The position numbers were made by a program, and so were the translations under genes. A DNA stretch of 27,212 nucleotides from a virus, in the IMG/VR virus record IMGVR_UViG_3300005613_000005, positions 1 through 27,212 of that record; one strand, 5' to 3'. A model generated the notes under the pieces. The model searched no databases, was not told where the DNA came from, and saw only the letters and a program-made list of their open reading frames with translations. Below, piece after piece: positions 8,645-18,175 of this stretch; the first letter of the stretch is position 1; the number at the start of each line of letters is the position of its first letter.

Positions 8645-11600
8645 TTACGCTATACTAATATCACTAGTTTCAATGAACGCTTTCTCGATATCATCGATAG
8701 ATATCCTTTCGGTACTAGGATCAGGAATATTAAATGTGGCAGCAGCAACACCGCTGACGTCCATTATGGCCGCTATTATCTCAGATAAGATAACATCATT
8801 TCCAACACCTAAACCATTTACGTAGTTGATGATAATAGTTTTTATCTCGTTAGATATCTCTCCTAAGTTAACACCTTCATCAGTGGTTATATCAATGGAC
8901 ATCTCAACTCTTCTAATAAGAGGAGGTAATATCTCGATGACACCACCTACAGCACGACGTCCAGGATAAGTTTCTGAATCAGGCTCATAACCGTCTATGG
9001 TACGCTGAACTGTTCTCAACAATCCTGTGTAATACAAATATCCATCTACACCAGAAACGACCTCAGTCGAGTATCCTAACTTACCAACTGACTGCATCTC
9101 AGATCCGTTAGATTCAGAGAACTTATAAGAGTGATCTGACGGCGTCACGTACACTATCCTTCTAGTATCGTCGAAACTATCTAATATTATATGCTCGACA
9201 CGTCTGTAAGATGAATAAGCATTATCGGCATGTTCTGTGATTATAAAACCAGTAGGATCTACGGACATCAACTTGTTTGTTTCTACAGTACCACTTGCGT
9301 TCAACACACGAACATACGGTTTATAGTCAACACTTGTTCCAAGACCAACTATATCAAATGTTCCAGTATTTGAAACGTTAAACCAACTATTGTTAACTAC
9401 ACTTGAAACATACAGCGAATCATCGGTACGAACACTGTCGCTCTCTAATATCCTAAGATCACCGATTGATTTTAAAACTACGCCCGCGTTCACACCGGTA
9501 ATTTGATTGAATTTAACACCGGTTGAAGAACCTGTAGTGCCACCATATGGACTGCTTAAAGTAACGGATGTTGCTGTAAGTGGATTTCCTGTATTAAAGC
9601 TAGAAACTTGAGCCCATAAAGTCCCACTATCCTCTGCTTTTTTAACAGAGTCACCAACTATCAAGTTTTCAAACGATCCAGCAGCTCCCGTTATCACGAG
9701 CGCGTTCTGAGTCCAAGATACAGCTGTTCCTAAATTATTAAAAGGTATGTTATTTAAGTTAACTTCTTCAGCCGCATTAGTGTTTTCATATATCAAACTG
9801 ATATTATCAACACCGCGCACCCTAAAACTACCGTTGTTATTCGAGTTAAAAGTTGTTCCACTGATTATCAAGAGATCGTCTATCGCCACACCACAATCCT
9901 TAAAACGAGGTGGAGCACCACCGGCCCACGATAGTCTAACTAAATTTTTAAAGCCAAGTATCTCAACTTTATAACGCGTTCTATCATGATCTATAGTAGA
10001 CGAAAATTGACTATCAGCATCTATAGCCGCCTGCACAACGCCGGCAACCGTAGCCGCATCATCGCCCGTTGCAACGCCCGTAATTTCTACAGCACGGTCA
10101 CAGGCAGAAGCACCAGCCGGAATCCCTGTTCCTGAATCATCAACGTCAAACCAAAAACCGACAGAACCATTTTCATCGTATAATACAAAATATTTAGCAT
10201 CAAGTGAACCAGCTACGTCTGCTACAGTGATAATCTCAGTTACTCTGCGAATATTAGTTCCACCTTCTTGAAAAACACTTACTGTAAAACCAGAATCTCC
10301 AGCACCTGGAGTACCAGCACCACCAACATACTCATTAATGGCCACTACTAAATCTTGATTTTTACGAATTATAGTACCGGTGTCGTAGGTTGCATCAGTA
10401 ATACCAGAAGTTGCATAAGTAAAAGTATTATATCCAGTTACGCCAACAACAGTTCCTATTCCAGAACCTGGATCTGAAGGTAAAGCGTTATTGTTTAATA
10501 ACTCAAAATTATCTCCAACCTTAAGATGATGCGGATCAGTTGTTGTAGCCGTAGATACGTTGGCGACATCTGTCACCGAAACGTTGTTTCTCGCCATATG
10601 AGAAACGTTCCACTCTATTATAGGAGTTGGGCAGATTTCTACTGAACCACTAATTCCTATAGTAGTAGCACTCATTATTTCACCGTACGGGTTAACAATT
10701 TCAAAATATCTGTTTGTATCATCAACGGCGACTATTGGAAATCCAGCAACTTTATCATCACCAGTTCCACTAGACATATTTCCTGCACTCCAACCTGAAA
10801 ACGTACCTGATACAAACAACAAGTCACCAGCAGCAACATCATTTAACGTTGCTCCTGACGTCTGCGTTATTCCCCACACATTGTTGAAGTCAGAATCTAA
10901 TGACAGAGTATTAACTAATTTCTGAATTATATCGTTTACACTATCGCCAGTTGCTATATCAACTTCGATTTGATAGTCAGTTAAGCTATAAGGAACATTG
11001 GCAGCAGGAGGAGTTCCATCAGCATCGATGTCAAACCATATGCCAAACAGTTCATTAGAACCAGGACCATCGATCAAGAAATAATCAGCTTGCGTTGGAA
11101 AATCGCTCAATGTTAAGTTAAACTGCTGTGGATTTGATCCATCGCCAGCATGAACGCTAATAACTTCTAGATTAGTAGCAGTTCCACCAGAATCTGCTCT
11201 GTAATTAGTGGCTGCGTACACATCAGGAGCACCATTACTGTCTGCTGTGATCTGAGCATATGATCCTGAATCAGCATGAGTCCACCTAAAGACAGTTCCT
11301 GTTGGTCTGGCATGTGCTGCTGACACGTCTGTTATAGTTACCTTAACGTACGGAGTAAAATATATGTTTTTCGGATTATACATATAATCGTAGTAGTCAC
11401 CACTTGTATTTACAACGTCGATAGAATCTGTACTTGATAACCGGTTATATCGTGCTGCACCTGCTGAGTTAACAAACTTAACGATATCACCTGGGTTTAT
11501 AGTATCTGGATATGAACGTATTCTTGTTGCCATGAAATTTGAGCCACTTTCACTTATTATTTCAGAATCAGCTATCAACGAGAATGAAGCGCTATTGGCA

Positions 11601-14600
11601 CGTCCGCCAACTACTTCAATTTTTCCACCTGATCCTAGTTCTTCAGAAACTATCTGTACTTTTTTATTGTCTCCAGCGATATTTATGTCAGATACTAATG
11701 GTAACTGTGATAATGCTTTATGTACTAGATGATGTCTGACGTTCTGTATAGTAGTCGGTATCAATTTAAAATATTCGCCGGTTTCTGTATCATCATAGTT
11801 CGGTGTAGTGTCCATCTGATATACGGTTGGTTCAACACCCGGTAACAGTAAAGGGACCTTAAATGTGAAGTTAGGATTAGAGTTTGAAAAGTTAAGTACC
11901 CGATTTTCACTATCGTATAAATTAACATGATCGTGATTGCCGCTTGTAGGATCTGTATCGTGTCCGTACGCAACAGCAGCTGTAGTCTCATCCCTTGTTG
12001 CTAATTCTATAGTTTTAGAATCGTCGCCTATGGCAACAGCAATCATCAGATCTTCAGCGTTTATCGTATCTACTATATCACTCACTGCAGTTCCTTCTAA
12101 AGGAAATATAGTTATCGCTGTTGGAACTGAGATAATCTCATCAGAAGCATTAGATCCGTTAACAGACGTAGCGGTAGTAAAACCAGAAGTACCATTAGAA
12201 GGCGCTGGTCTACCACCGACATTAGCATCAGTAACCGTTATGACGTTGGCTCCTGGTGCTGGTGCTGAAAATTCAGAATCAGCGTTGATAGCAGCGCGAA
12301 CTGCTAGTGCAACGTTGTTGGCACTCATACCAGAGGTGATAGTAGTAACTGCTATTGATCTGTCAGCACCGTGAAGTGGTTCTGCGGTGCCGGTATTATC
12401 AACATCCATCCAGACGGCTACAGAACCGTTCTGATCTTGTAGTACGAAATATTTACCATCAAGAGATGTAGGATCAACACCTGCGACCTGTTCTGTGATA
12501 CTAAAAGCTGTAGTTCCTGCATTACCCTGTGTACTTAATTCATACGCAGTGTGCGTGACATCAAGTTGATCTGTAGTTGCACCAACTGCTGCCGCTGAAA
12601 ATTCAGGATCAGAGCCTATAACAGTTATTAAACGATCTCTAACATTTTCTTCAGTGTCTGCCGCTACGACGGTCGTTATCTCAATGGACCTTGAACATCC
12701 GTGAGCAGGTTCAGCTGTTCCTGAGTCGTCAACGTCTATCCAAAACGCTACTGATCCGTTGGAATCATATAGTTTAAAATATTCACCGTCTAAAGTACCG
12801 CCGTTTTCACCGTTGAGGTCGATACGATCTACACGCTGTGTTCCTGCTCCATCAGCGATAGTAGTTACTGTTGTCACTTCAGCAGCACCAACTCCGGTAG
12901 CTGCGCCATCAGGATTATAGACTTTTATGAATTGGTTAGCCGGAACAGCCCAGTTACCAACCTCTGTTATTATCAATTGCCCGCGGTTGCTGCTAGAAAT
13001 TCCAGAGTTACTGAGAGCGCTGAATACGTCGCCGGCGACTACGCCGTTAGCTGACAGATCACCCGAATTTGTAAAAGTATATTTAAAGATATTACTTCCT
13101 AAATCACTTACAGCTATAGTTGTCGTACCGGTGATCCCAGTTGTTCTACCAGATCCGCTTCCAAAATAATACTTGTAGGTACTTGCTACTGGACTATTTT
13201 CATGCACCGTTGTCGCATCTGTGTCTGGAACAGTTGGATATTCAATTGAAAAGATTATTTTTTCTCCGATTGGTCCAAACTGCGCGGCACGCAGCATCAT
13301 CTTACCGTCACTGCTGGCAACGCCGTTGGCACAGTACCAGTTTCTAGCTCTGAACCACATCTTATAGTCAGCGAACTCCGTGTTCGTTAAGGTTTTGCTC
13401 CACACCGTTGGTGTTCCAAAATCAACACCGATCTCATTGTCAGAGTCGTCGGCGGATAAGGCATAGTTGCTAGGAATAAATGTTCCGCCTTGTGAACCGG
13501 CATTAACACGGCCGGTTCTTGCGATGTTAACGTCAACGGTTTTATTGACTGAATCATCGTCTAATATGGTAACGATACTGTCTTCTGCTGAAAACCGTAA
13601 GTTTTCAACGATTTGAAATTCGTCTCGGGCAATATGCGCCATCGTTGTTGCGGGTTTATTATAGCGAGTTCCTACTCTATCACCAGATAATATCTGCTTT
13701 ATTGCCTTCCATTGTTTTTTATTAGCACCTTTAGTAAAATAGATAGCATCATCATAGTTAACAAATGCATCAGCTAATACATCAGTAGATTCTAGTATCT
13801 CTGCATAGGCATCTATACCTTCTGTACCTATAGTAGCATCAGCTGCTAAATTACCTCGTCTGTCACTGTATACGTATCTATCTAACCACGTATATGTGCT
13901 AGTAGGTGTTGTACGTTTAAACCACGTTATCATCTCACCTTCAGTTTTTCTATTAGCAACGTGCGGAGGATTTCCATCTTCAGACGCGTTTCCTGTAGCA
14001 AACAATAAAGTTGCATTTCCAAGTGATACTGGAATAGCGATACTTCCGCCATCTTCTGTTGTAGAAGTTATCTTAACTTTATTAGTCTTATATATAGACG
14101 CTATCACGTTTTGAGTGTTATCGTTTATAGAATCGATAAGATCTTCGATAGCTTCTGATGCGGGAGTCGTAGCCATCGATCCTAGCCAAATTTGAGGATA
14201 AGCGTCAGCGTAGAACGCTTGCATATCTTCGGGGGCTAAAACTGAGATAGGACCTTCTGCTGTTATATCATCGTTCAATACTTCTATGTAAGTATCTGTT
14301 CCCGCACTTGTGTGGTTACCTTTTGCAACAACTTTAAACAGGCCTGTATTGCTGTTACTTAACCAAGAGCTTGTGCGCGATGCGATGTAGATGTAATCGT
14401 GTGTCGTAGCATGCACGTTTCTGAAAGTTGATATTGAACTTGACATTATCCTCATCACGCCGTCACCTTGATCTGATATCGTGATGGTTGATCCAACCGC
14501 GGCTAGACCACTGGAACGAACTATAACTTCATCAGCGTCTGCTACTATGACCAACGTTGCTGGTGTTCCGTTCGCATCTGCAGACACGTTAAAATTACCT

Positions 14601-16519
14601 GTTGTAGTAGCTTCTGATATTATAGCTCCTTTAGCATCGTCAGTTCCCGCAGATATGGTATCATCTTCTGCTATATCGGTGAGTATCTTTATGTTTCCGT
14701 TCTGTCTATTAAGTTCAAAATTAGAACTTTGTCCTTCTGCTTCAATATCTAAGTCAGAAAACCATATGTTAAGTAAGTCACCACCTAAAATTTCAAGTGA
14801 TGAATTATCACCTATTTGATTAGACGATATACGCATTGCTCCAGATGACAGAGCAGAAGCTGTGATACCGGCAAATTTACTGTTAAACGCTGTTACCCAA
14901 TCACTCAACGTCAACGCGTTCCATGATGCAGCACCAAAATCTGTTAAAGTAAAAGTCTGATCTTGAGCAGGTGTTCCATCAACAGAGATCACCACGTTAC
15001 TGTCACTATTGACTCCCCAAGTTGAAAATATCGTGGTTATCAAAGTAGCGGCCTTTTCTTGTTCTTTAAGCAACGTATTGTTTTGATACAGTTTAATATA
15101 TGAAAATTCATTTGTCGGAAATTTTAATATTGAATTGGCATATAATGATGCGTTTTCTGTACTACTTCTAGGAGGAACTTGTATTATCTCAGCGTCGTAC
15201 GCAACAGGATAAATAAGTAAACGTGTTGAATTCGTCGTCATGCGAATCTTAAACAGCGTTGATTGATCGTTAACCATGGTAACTATTTCAGGTAAGGTAG
15301 CGGCTGCTATGTTAGCAAAATCACTAGAACTAAAAGAGATCGTTTCTTCATCGTCATCTACACGGATCCTCAATGTCATACCATCTGTTAACTCATAAGG
15401 ACCATCGGCCGCGTTTACGACCTGAGGTCTTGGCAGTGGGTAGTTGGCTAATTGAAGATATTCTTCAGTACCTGAAGCATTGGCTAATAAGGTATCTACT
15501 GATTGCCCTACGTATGATGGCTCAAACCCACCGCCATCGTCAATGTATATAATAGAAGGCTCGCCAACCGTTACTGGTTCGGCGATAACAGCCGAGGCTA
15601 CTTGTTTATTGTCGTCGATGTCAGACACACCGACGATAGCAGCTAATATAGCAGACCGTGTTCCTCTAGCTAACGTACTTGAATATGATTTTATCCTTTC
15701 GCGCAGTTCAAAATCCGATTCCATATCGCGACCATTTGTCAACGGTACAGAATTGGTTATTGTAGCAGTAGGAAAAGGTAAAGTTGTAAAGTTAGTAATA
15801 GTATTAATACCAGCATTACCTTGTGTTCCAGCCTTTAATGCTATAATTTCTACGTTGTCAACGTGATCATCACCAGCTGGTATGACTGCATCACGAAGTG
15901 TATTATATTTGACGGCTGGCGATTGGTTATTTGCGGGTATGTTAATTTCTGTACCTGCTGATATCAATCTATCTGTTGTTCCTTGAGCATCGACAACACG
16001 TTCAGAAATTAAATGATCTTTTTCAAGCGCTGATGAAAGTTGAATACTGTAATAAGTAACATGGTTAGTTATTGAGGTATACGATATTGGTCCTTCAAAA
16101 TTAGCAGTTTCTTGTCCTATATATAATGTTCCGGTAGGTTCCCAATCAGAGGCGTTATTAACATATAATACGGTTGATCCAGCAATAGGAGCTGGTTTAA
16201 TAGGAAACAATGTTGTACTTCGTTTTGTTATACTAGAATCACTGATAGTAACAAAACCTGATGCTCTTATAGCATTTATTCTTTCAAGACCAAAGTCAGC
16301 AGCTCTAGTATCTAGATCAGCATTTTTAAGCATATCAATATTTAATAACTCTAAAATACTTAAAATAGCTACGTTATTATCAAAGTCGTTTTGTGCACAG
16401 GCCTCTAATAATGTTAATAACGCTGATCCAGTATTAATATCGTTAAGCACTGATTCGGCAATCACTTTCCGAATCATGTTTCCTAACATCTGGTTATATG
16501 ATTTAATTTCAATGCTCAT
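8645..16519 (-). CDS. Giant baseplate J-like protein with internal repeats (2624 aa)
   Basis: The first ~310 residues look like a baseplate J/gp47-family protein: a helical N-terminus, DTRAADFGLERINAIRASG, then GTEINIPA, AGTQGNAG and NGRDMESDFELRERI, followed by a helix where J proteins have RG-type motifs. The last ~100 residues (RRVEMSIDITT, VGNDVILSEIIAAIMDVSGV) look like a J C-terminus. Ordinary J-like proteins are roughly 300-500 aa, so about 2200 residues are extra. The extra part contains four modules with YFxLxDxNGSVxFW-like cores, several GDxLxIxG...NxGxFxV modules, and FxxxDFxNIAAAT / GGRAN modules also seen in the 746-aa protein. The start ATG follows AGGA in a 50-base gap. J-like proteins form the baseplate wedge ring; the insert probably projects outward, which is inference. 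Confidence 0.88.
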   Translation of the reverse strand: MSIEIKSYNQMLGNMIRKVIAESVLNDINTGSALLTLLEACAQNDFDNNVAILSILELLNIDMLKNADLDTRAADFGLERINAIRASGFVTISDSSITKRSTTLFPIKPAPIAGSTVLYVNNASDWEPTGTLYIGQETANFEGPISYTSITNHVTYYSIQLSSALEKDHLISERVVDAQGTTDRLISAGTEINIPANNQSPAVKYNTLRDAVIPAGDDHVDNVEIIALKAGTQGNAGINTITNFTTLPFPTATITNSVPLTNGRDMESDFELRERIKSYSSTLARGTRSAILAAIVGVSDIDDNKQVASAVIAEPVTVGEPSIIYIDDGGGFEPSYVGQSVDTLLANASGTEEYLQLANYPLPRPQVVNAADGPYELTDGMTLRIRVDDDEETISFSSSDFANIAAATLPEIVTMVNDQSTLFKIRMTTNSTRLLIYPVAYDAEIIQVPPRSSTENASLYANSILKFPTNEFSYIKLYQNNTLLKEQEKAATLITTIFSTWGVNSDSNVVISVDGTPAQDQTFTLTDFGAASWNALTLSDWVTAFNSKFAGITASALSSGAMRISSNQIGDNSSLEILGGDLLNIWFSDLDIEAEGQSSNFELNRQNGNIKILTDIAEDDTISAGTDDAKGAIISEATTTGNFNVSADANGTPATLVIVADADEVIVRSSGLAAVGSTITISDQGDGVMRIMSSSISTFRNVHATTHDYIYIASRTSSWLSNSNTGLFKVVAKGNHTSAGTDTYIEVLNDDITAEGPISVLAPEDMQAFYADAYPQIWLGSMATTPASEAIEDLIDSINDNTQNVIASIYKTNKVKITSTTEDGGSIAIPVSLGNATLLFATGNASEDGNPPHVANRKTEGEMITWFKRTTPTSTYTWLDRYVYSDRRGNLAADATIGTEGIDAYAEILESTDVLADAFVNYDDAIYFTKGANKKQWKAIKQILSGDRVGTRYNKPATTMAHIARDEFQIVENLRFSAEDSIVTILDDDSVNKTVDVNIARTGRVNAGSQGGTFIPSNYALSADDSDNEIGVDFGTPTVWSKTLTNTEFADYKMWFRARNWYCANGVASSDGKMMLRAAQFGPIGEKIIFSIEYPTVPDTDATTVHENSPVASTYKYYFGSGSGRTTGITGTTTIAVSDLGSNIFKYTFTNSGDLSANGVVAGDVFSALSNSGISSSNRGQLIITEVGNWAVPANQFIKVYNPDGAATGVGAAEVTTVTTIADGAGTQRVDRIDLNGENGGTLDGEYFKLYDSNGSVAFWIDVDDSGTAEPAHGCSRSIEITTVVAADTEENVRDRLITVIGSDPEFSAAAVGATTDQLDVTHTAYELSTQGNAGTTAFSITEQVAGVDPTSLDGKYFVLQDQNGSVAVWMDVDNTGTAEPLHGADRSIAVTTITSGMSANNVALAVRAAINADSEFSAPAPGANVITVTDANVGGRPAPSNGTSGFTTATSVNGSNASDEIISVPTAITIFPLEGTAVSDIVDTINAEDLMIAVAIGDDSKTIELATRDETTAAVAYGHDTDPTSGNHDHVNLYDSENRVLNFSNSNPNFTFKVPLLLPGVEPTVYQMDTTPNYDDTETGEYFKLIPTTIQNVRHHLVHKALSQLPLVSDINIAGDNKKVQIVSEELGSGGKIEVVGGRANSASFSLIADSEIISESGSNFMATRIRSYPDTINPGDIVKFVNSAGAARYNRLSSTDSIDVVNTSGDYYDYMYNPKNIYFTPYVKVTITDVSAAHARPTGTVFRWTHADSGSYAQITADSNGAPDVYAATNYRADSGGTATNLEVISVHAGDGSNPQQFNLTLSDFPTQADYFLIDGPGSNELFGIWFDIDADGTPPAANVPYSLTDYQIEVDIATGDSVNDIIQKLVNTLSLDSDFNNVWGITQTSGATLNDVAAGDLLFVSGTFSGWSAGNMSSGTGDDKVAGFPIVAVDDTNRYFEIVNPYGEIMSATTIGISGSVEICPTPIIEWNVSHMARNNVSVTDVANVSTATTTDPHHLKVGDNFELLNNNALPSDPGSGIGTVVGVTGYNTFTYATSGITDATYDTGTIIRKNQDLVVAINEYVGGAGTPGAGDSGFTVSVFQEGGTNIRRVTEIITVADVAGSLDAKYFVLYDENGSVGFWFDVDDSGTGIPAGASACDRAVEITGVATGDDAATVAGVVQAAIDADSQFSSTIDHDRTRYKVEILGFKNLVRLSWAGGAPPRFKDCGVAIDDLLIISGTTFNSNNNGSFRVRGVDNISLIYENTNAAEEVNLNNIPFNNLGTAVSWTQNALVITGAAGSFENLIVGDSVKKAEDSGTLWAQVSSFNTGNPLTATSVTLSSPYGGTTGSSTGVKFNQITGVNAGVVLKSIGDLRILESDSVRTDDSLYVSSVVNNSWFNVSNTGTFDIVGLGTSVDYKPYVRVLNASGTVETNKLMSVDPTGFIITEHADNAYSSYRRVEHIILDSFDDTRRIVYVTPSDHSYKFSESNGSEMQSVGKLGYSTEVVSGVDGYLYYTGLLRTVQRTIDGYEPDSETYPGRRAVGGVIEILPPLIRRVEMSIDITTDEGVNLGEISNEIKTIIINYVNGLGVGNDVILSEIIAAIMDVSGVAAATFNIPDPSTERISIDDIEKAFIETSDISIA
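9958..10212 (-). repeat. NGSV module 4 within the J-like protein
   Basis: Residues ~2102-2187. The core is YFVLYDENGSVGFWFDVD, then SGTGIP, VEITGVATGDD, a helix, ADSQFS and YKVEI. It is closest by eye to modules 1 and 2. Confidence 0.8.
10850..11100 (-). repeat. NGSV module 3 (diverged) within the J-like protein
   Basis: Residues ~1806-1890. The core is degenerate (YFLIDGPGSNELFGIWFDID, then DGTPPA), but the IEVDIATGD strand, the helix and LDSDFN follow in the same order and spacing as in modules 1, 2 and 4. Confidence 0.65.
12229..12473 (-). repeat. NGSV module 2 within the J-like protein
   Basis: Residues ~1349-1430. The core is YFVLQDQNGSVAVWMDVD, then TGTAEP, an IAVTT strand, a helix, ADSEFS and VITVTD. 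It lies about 110 residues after module 1, so the two are close to tandem. Confidence 0.8.
12553..12800 (-). repeat. NGSV module 1 within the J-like protein
   Basis: Residues ~1240-1322. It has the core YFKLYDSNGSVAFWIDVD, then SGTAEP, an IEIT strand, a helix, and SDPEFS followed by LDVTH. The same order recurs in three other modules of this protein. Confidence 0.8.
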
Positions 16520-16569
16520 ATTTATTCCTATCTAGTATAAGTTTCGCCTTATTACTACATTTTACTTAC
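16520..16569 (-). other. Gap before the J-like gene
   Basis: Fifty AT-rich bases holding an AGGA ribosome binding site close to the J-like ATG. I see no terminator hairpin and no convincing promoter, so read-through from the wedge gene is likely. Confidence 0.45.
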
Positions 16570-18174
16570 TTACGTAACATTTACTACAAAACTAATGGGT
16601 ACTACTGCACTACCACCGGATAGTTTAACTTCTAGTGTTATCAAAAACATAGTCCCAGGTATCCTGCTATCTGAAGTGTTGAAATACTCTACATTTAATC
16701 GTTCAACTCTGTCATAACGAGTATCATTTTCTATATTAAAATTTATAGATTCTATTATAGCTTGTCTTATAGCAGTTATATCAATATTTTTATTACCTTG
16801 TATTGCTATAAGACCATATTCGGGATGACGTGATAATTCTCCTGATTCTGTTGCTAATTTTAATTTTATGGCTTGAATAGCATTGTCTAATCCATAACTT
16901 AATTGGACATCACTTGTCGCAGTAAATATTATATCGCCGTTTTCATCTAACATAAGGTCAACTTTTGCTTGTTTTTCATCAGCAGCACTTGCTTGTAAAA
17001 ACCATGGTATATCTTTATAAGTTTCTGGATTAATAGGATCATTAGAAGGTATCAACACATAAAATCCACTATTGATAGTATTGCGTTTATATATTCGGAC
17101 GTTGGCATGATCTGTTACTGTATATTTACTTAGATCATCGTCTCCATTTAACTCTACAATAATTTCTCCACTTACAGGAACTTCATATATGTCTACAATT
17201 TTCCTCTGATCAGGATTGACTTCTGTGTCAGAGCGCAATATAACTATTTGATCTATATATAATTTTTCAATGTTTGGATTGCCGTCAGCATCTGTTGCAT
17301 CTAGGTTTATCTTGTTGCCATTAGCATTTGATAATAAATCTATGGTACTACCAACCTCATCAATATAAGGTGGTCTTAGACCATTAGCAACAGCAATTTC
17401 CATCCATTTATCGGCGTCATTAAGATACCTTTGGGCTAATGTTTTTAAATCTTCTCCGTAGTTCATCTTTACCAGACGCCCAGATGAGTATAGTTCAAAG
17501 GGTATATCTGGATTATTAGCATTAGCTTTAAGAAGAGCAAACGGATCGATACTTACTGTGTCTAGCGACCTGATATTAGCTAATATGAAATTGATTCCAG
17601 ACATAGCATCTTGATATAATTTCATAGTTTGTACGTCACTTATTGATGCTTCTGTTTGTTCAGCAACAGATGATCGATTATAAACGCTGTTATAACTATT
17701 ATCAGAAATCCCAACTACATCGGCTTTTTCATCGCGTACAGAACGAATGTCATTCTTCATAGATAAAAATTGACTTTTTGTATATGCCCTGATCTTTGCT
17801 ATCCTCGTATTAATTATATCTTGTTCATTGTTATTTATGGGAAATATGTCTAGTGGTAATAATTTCCATACGTCATAGTAACGATAAAAAACAGCTTTAT
17901 CAGAGAAAGGATTAAGTTGTGATGATGTCAATCGTTGGATCGCTATAAATTCGGTAAATTTATCTATTTTTTCTTTTGTCTGATCTGGATTATCTGCGTC
18001 TTCAGCGTACCCATAAACGCGATCTACTAAAAAAGACCATTTATCGCGGAATTGTGGCCAACGAAGTGCTATGAGATCTGGTATATCAGCCATTACTATA
18101 GTATCGCTGCTTTGTAATTTAAGCCATAAACTTACATCAGCGATATGTTGATATGCGGTTATAGCAGTTGCCAC
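16570..18174 (-). CDS. LysM plus gp25-like baseplate wedge protein (534 aa)
   Basis: The N-terminal ~200 residues are helical and unrecognised. Residues ~235-275 (MNYGEDLKTLAQRYLNDADKW, then NGLRPPYID) have the pattern of a LysM-like module. From about 418 the sequence resembles the T4 gp25 / XkdS wedge family: SYGLDNAIQAIKLKLAT, RHPEYGL, then NDTRYDRVERLNVEYF and a final beta-rich stretch. gp25-like proteins normally stand alone at roughly 130 aa, so this is a fusion with a tail LysM protein. The start is GTG at 18172-18174, five bases after AGGAGG; an overlapping ATG at 18174-18176 is in another frame and stops within a few codons. It lies just before the J-like gene, the usual W-J order of contractile tails. 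Confidence 0.82.
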   Translation of the reverse strand: MATAITAYQHIADVSLWLKLQSSDTIVMADIPDLIALRWPQFRDKWSFLVDRVYGYAEDADNPDQTKEKIDKFTEFIAIQRLTSSQLNPFSDKAVFYRYYDVWKLLPLDIFPINNNEQDIINTRIAKIRAYTKSQFLSMKNDIRSVRDEKADVVGISDNSYNSVYNRSSVAEQTEASISDVQTMKLYQDAMSGINFILANIRSLDTVSIDPFALLKANANNPDIPFELYSSGRLVKMNYGEDLKTLAQRYLNDADKWMEIAVANGLRPPYIDEVGSTIDLLSNANGNKINLDATDADGNPNIEKLYIDQIVILRSDTEVNPDQRKIVDIYEVPVSGEIIVELNGDDDLSKYTVTDHANVRIYKRNTINSGFYVLIPSNDPINPETYKDIPWFLQASAADEKQAKVDLMLDENGDIIFTATSDVQLSYGLDNAIQAIKLKLATESGELSRHPEYGLIAIQGNKNIDITAIRQAIIESINFNIENDTRYDRVERLNVEYFNTSDSRIPGTMFLITLEVKLSGGSAVVPISFVVNVT

Positions 18175-18175
18175 A

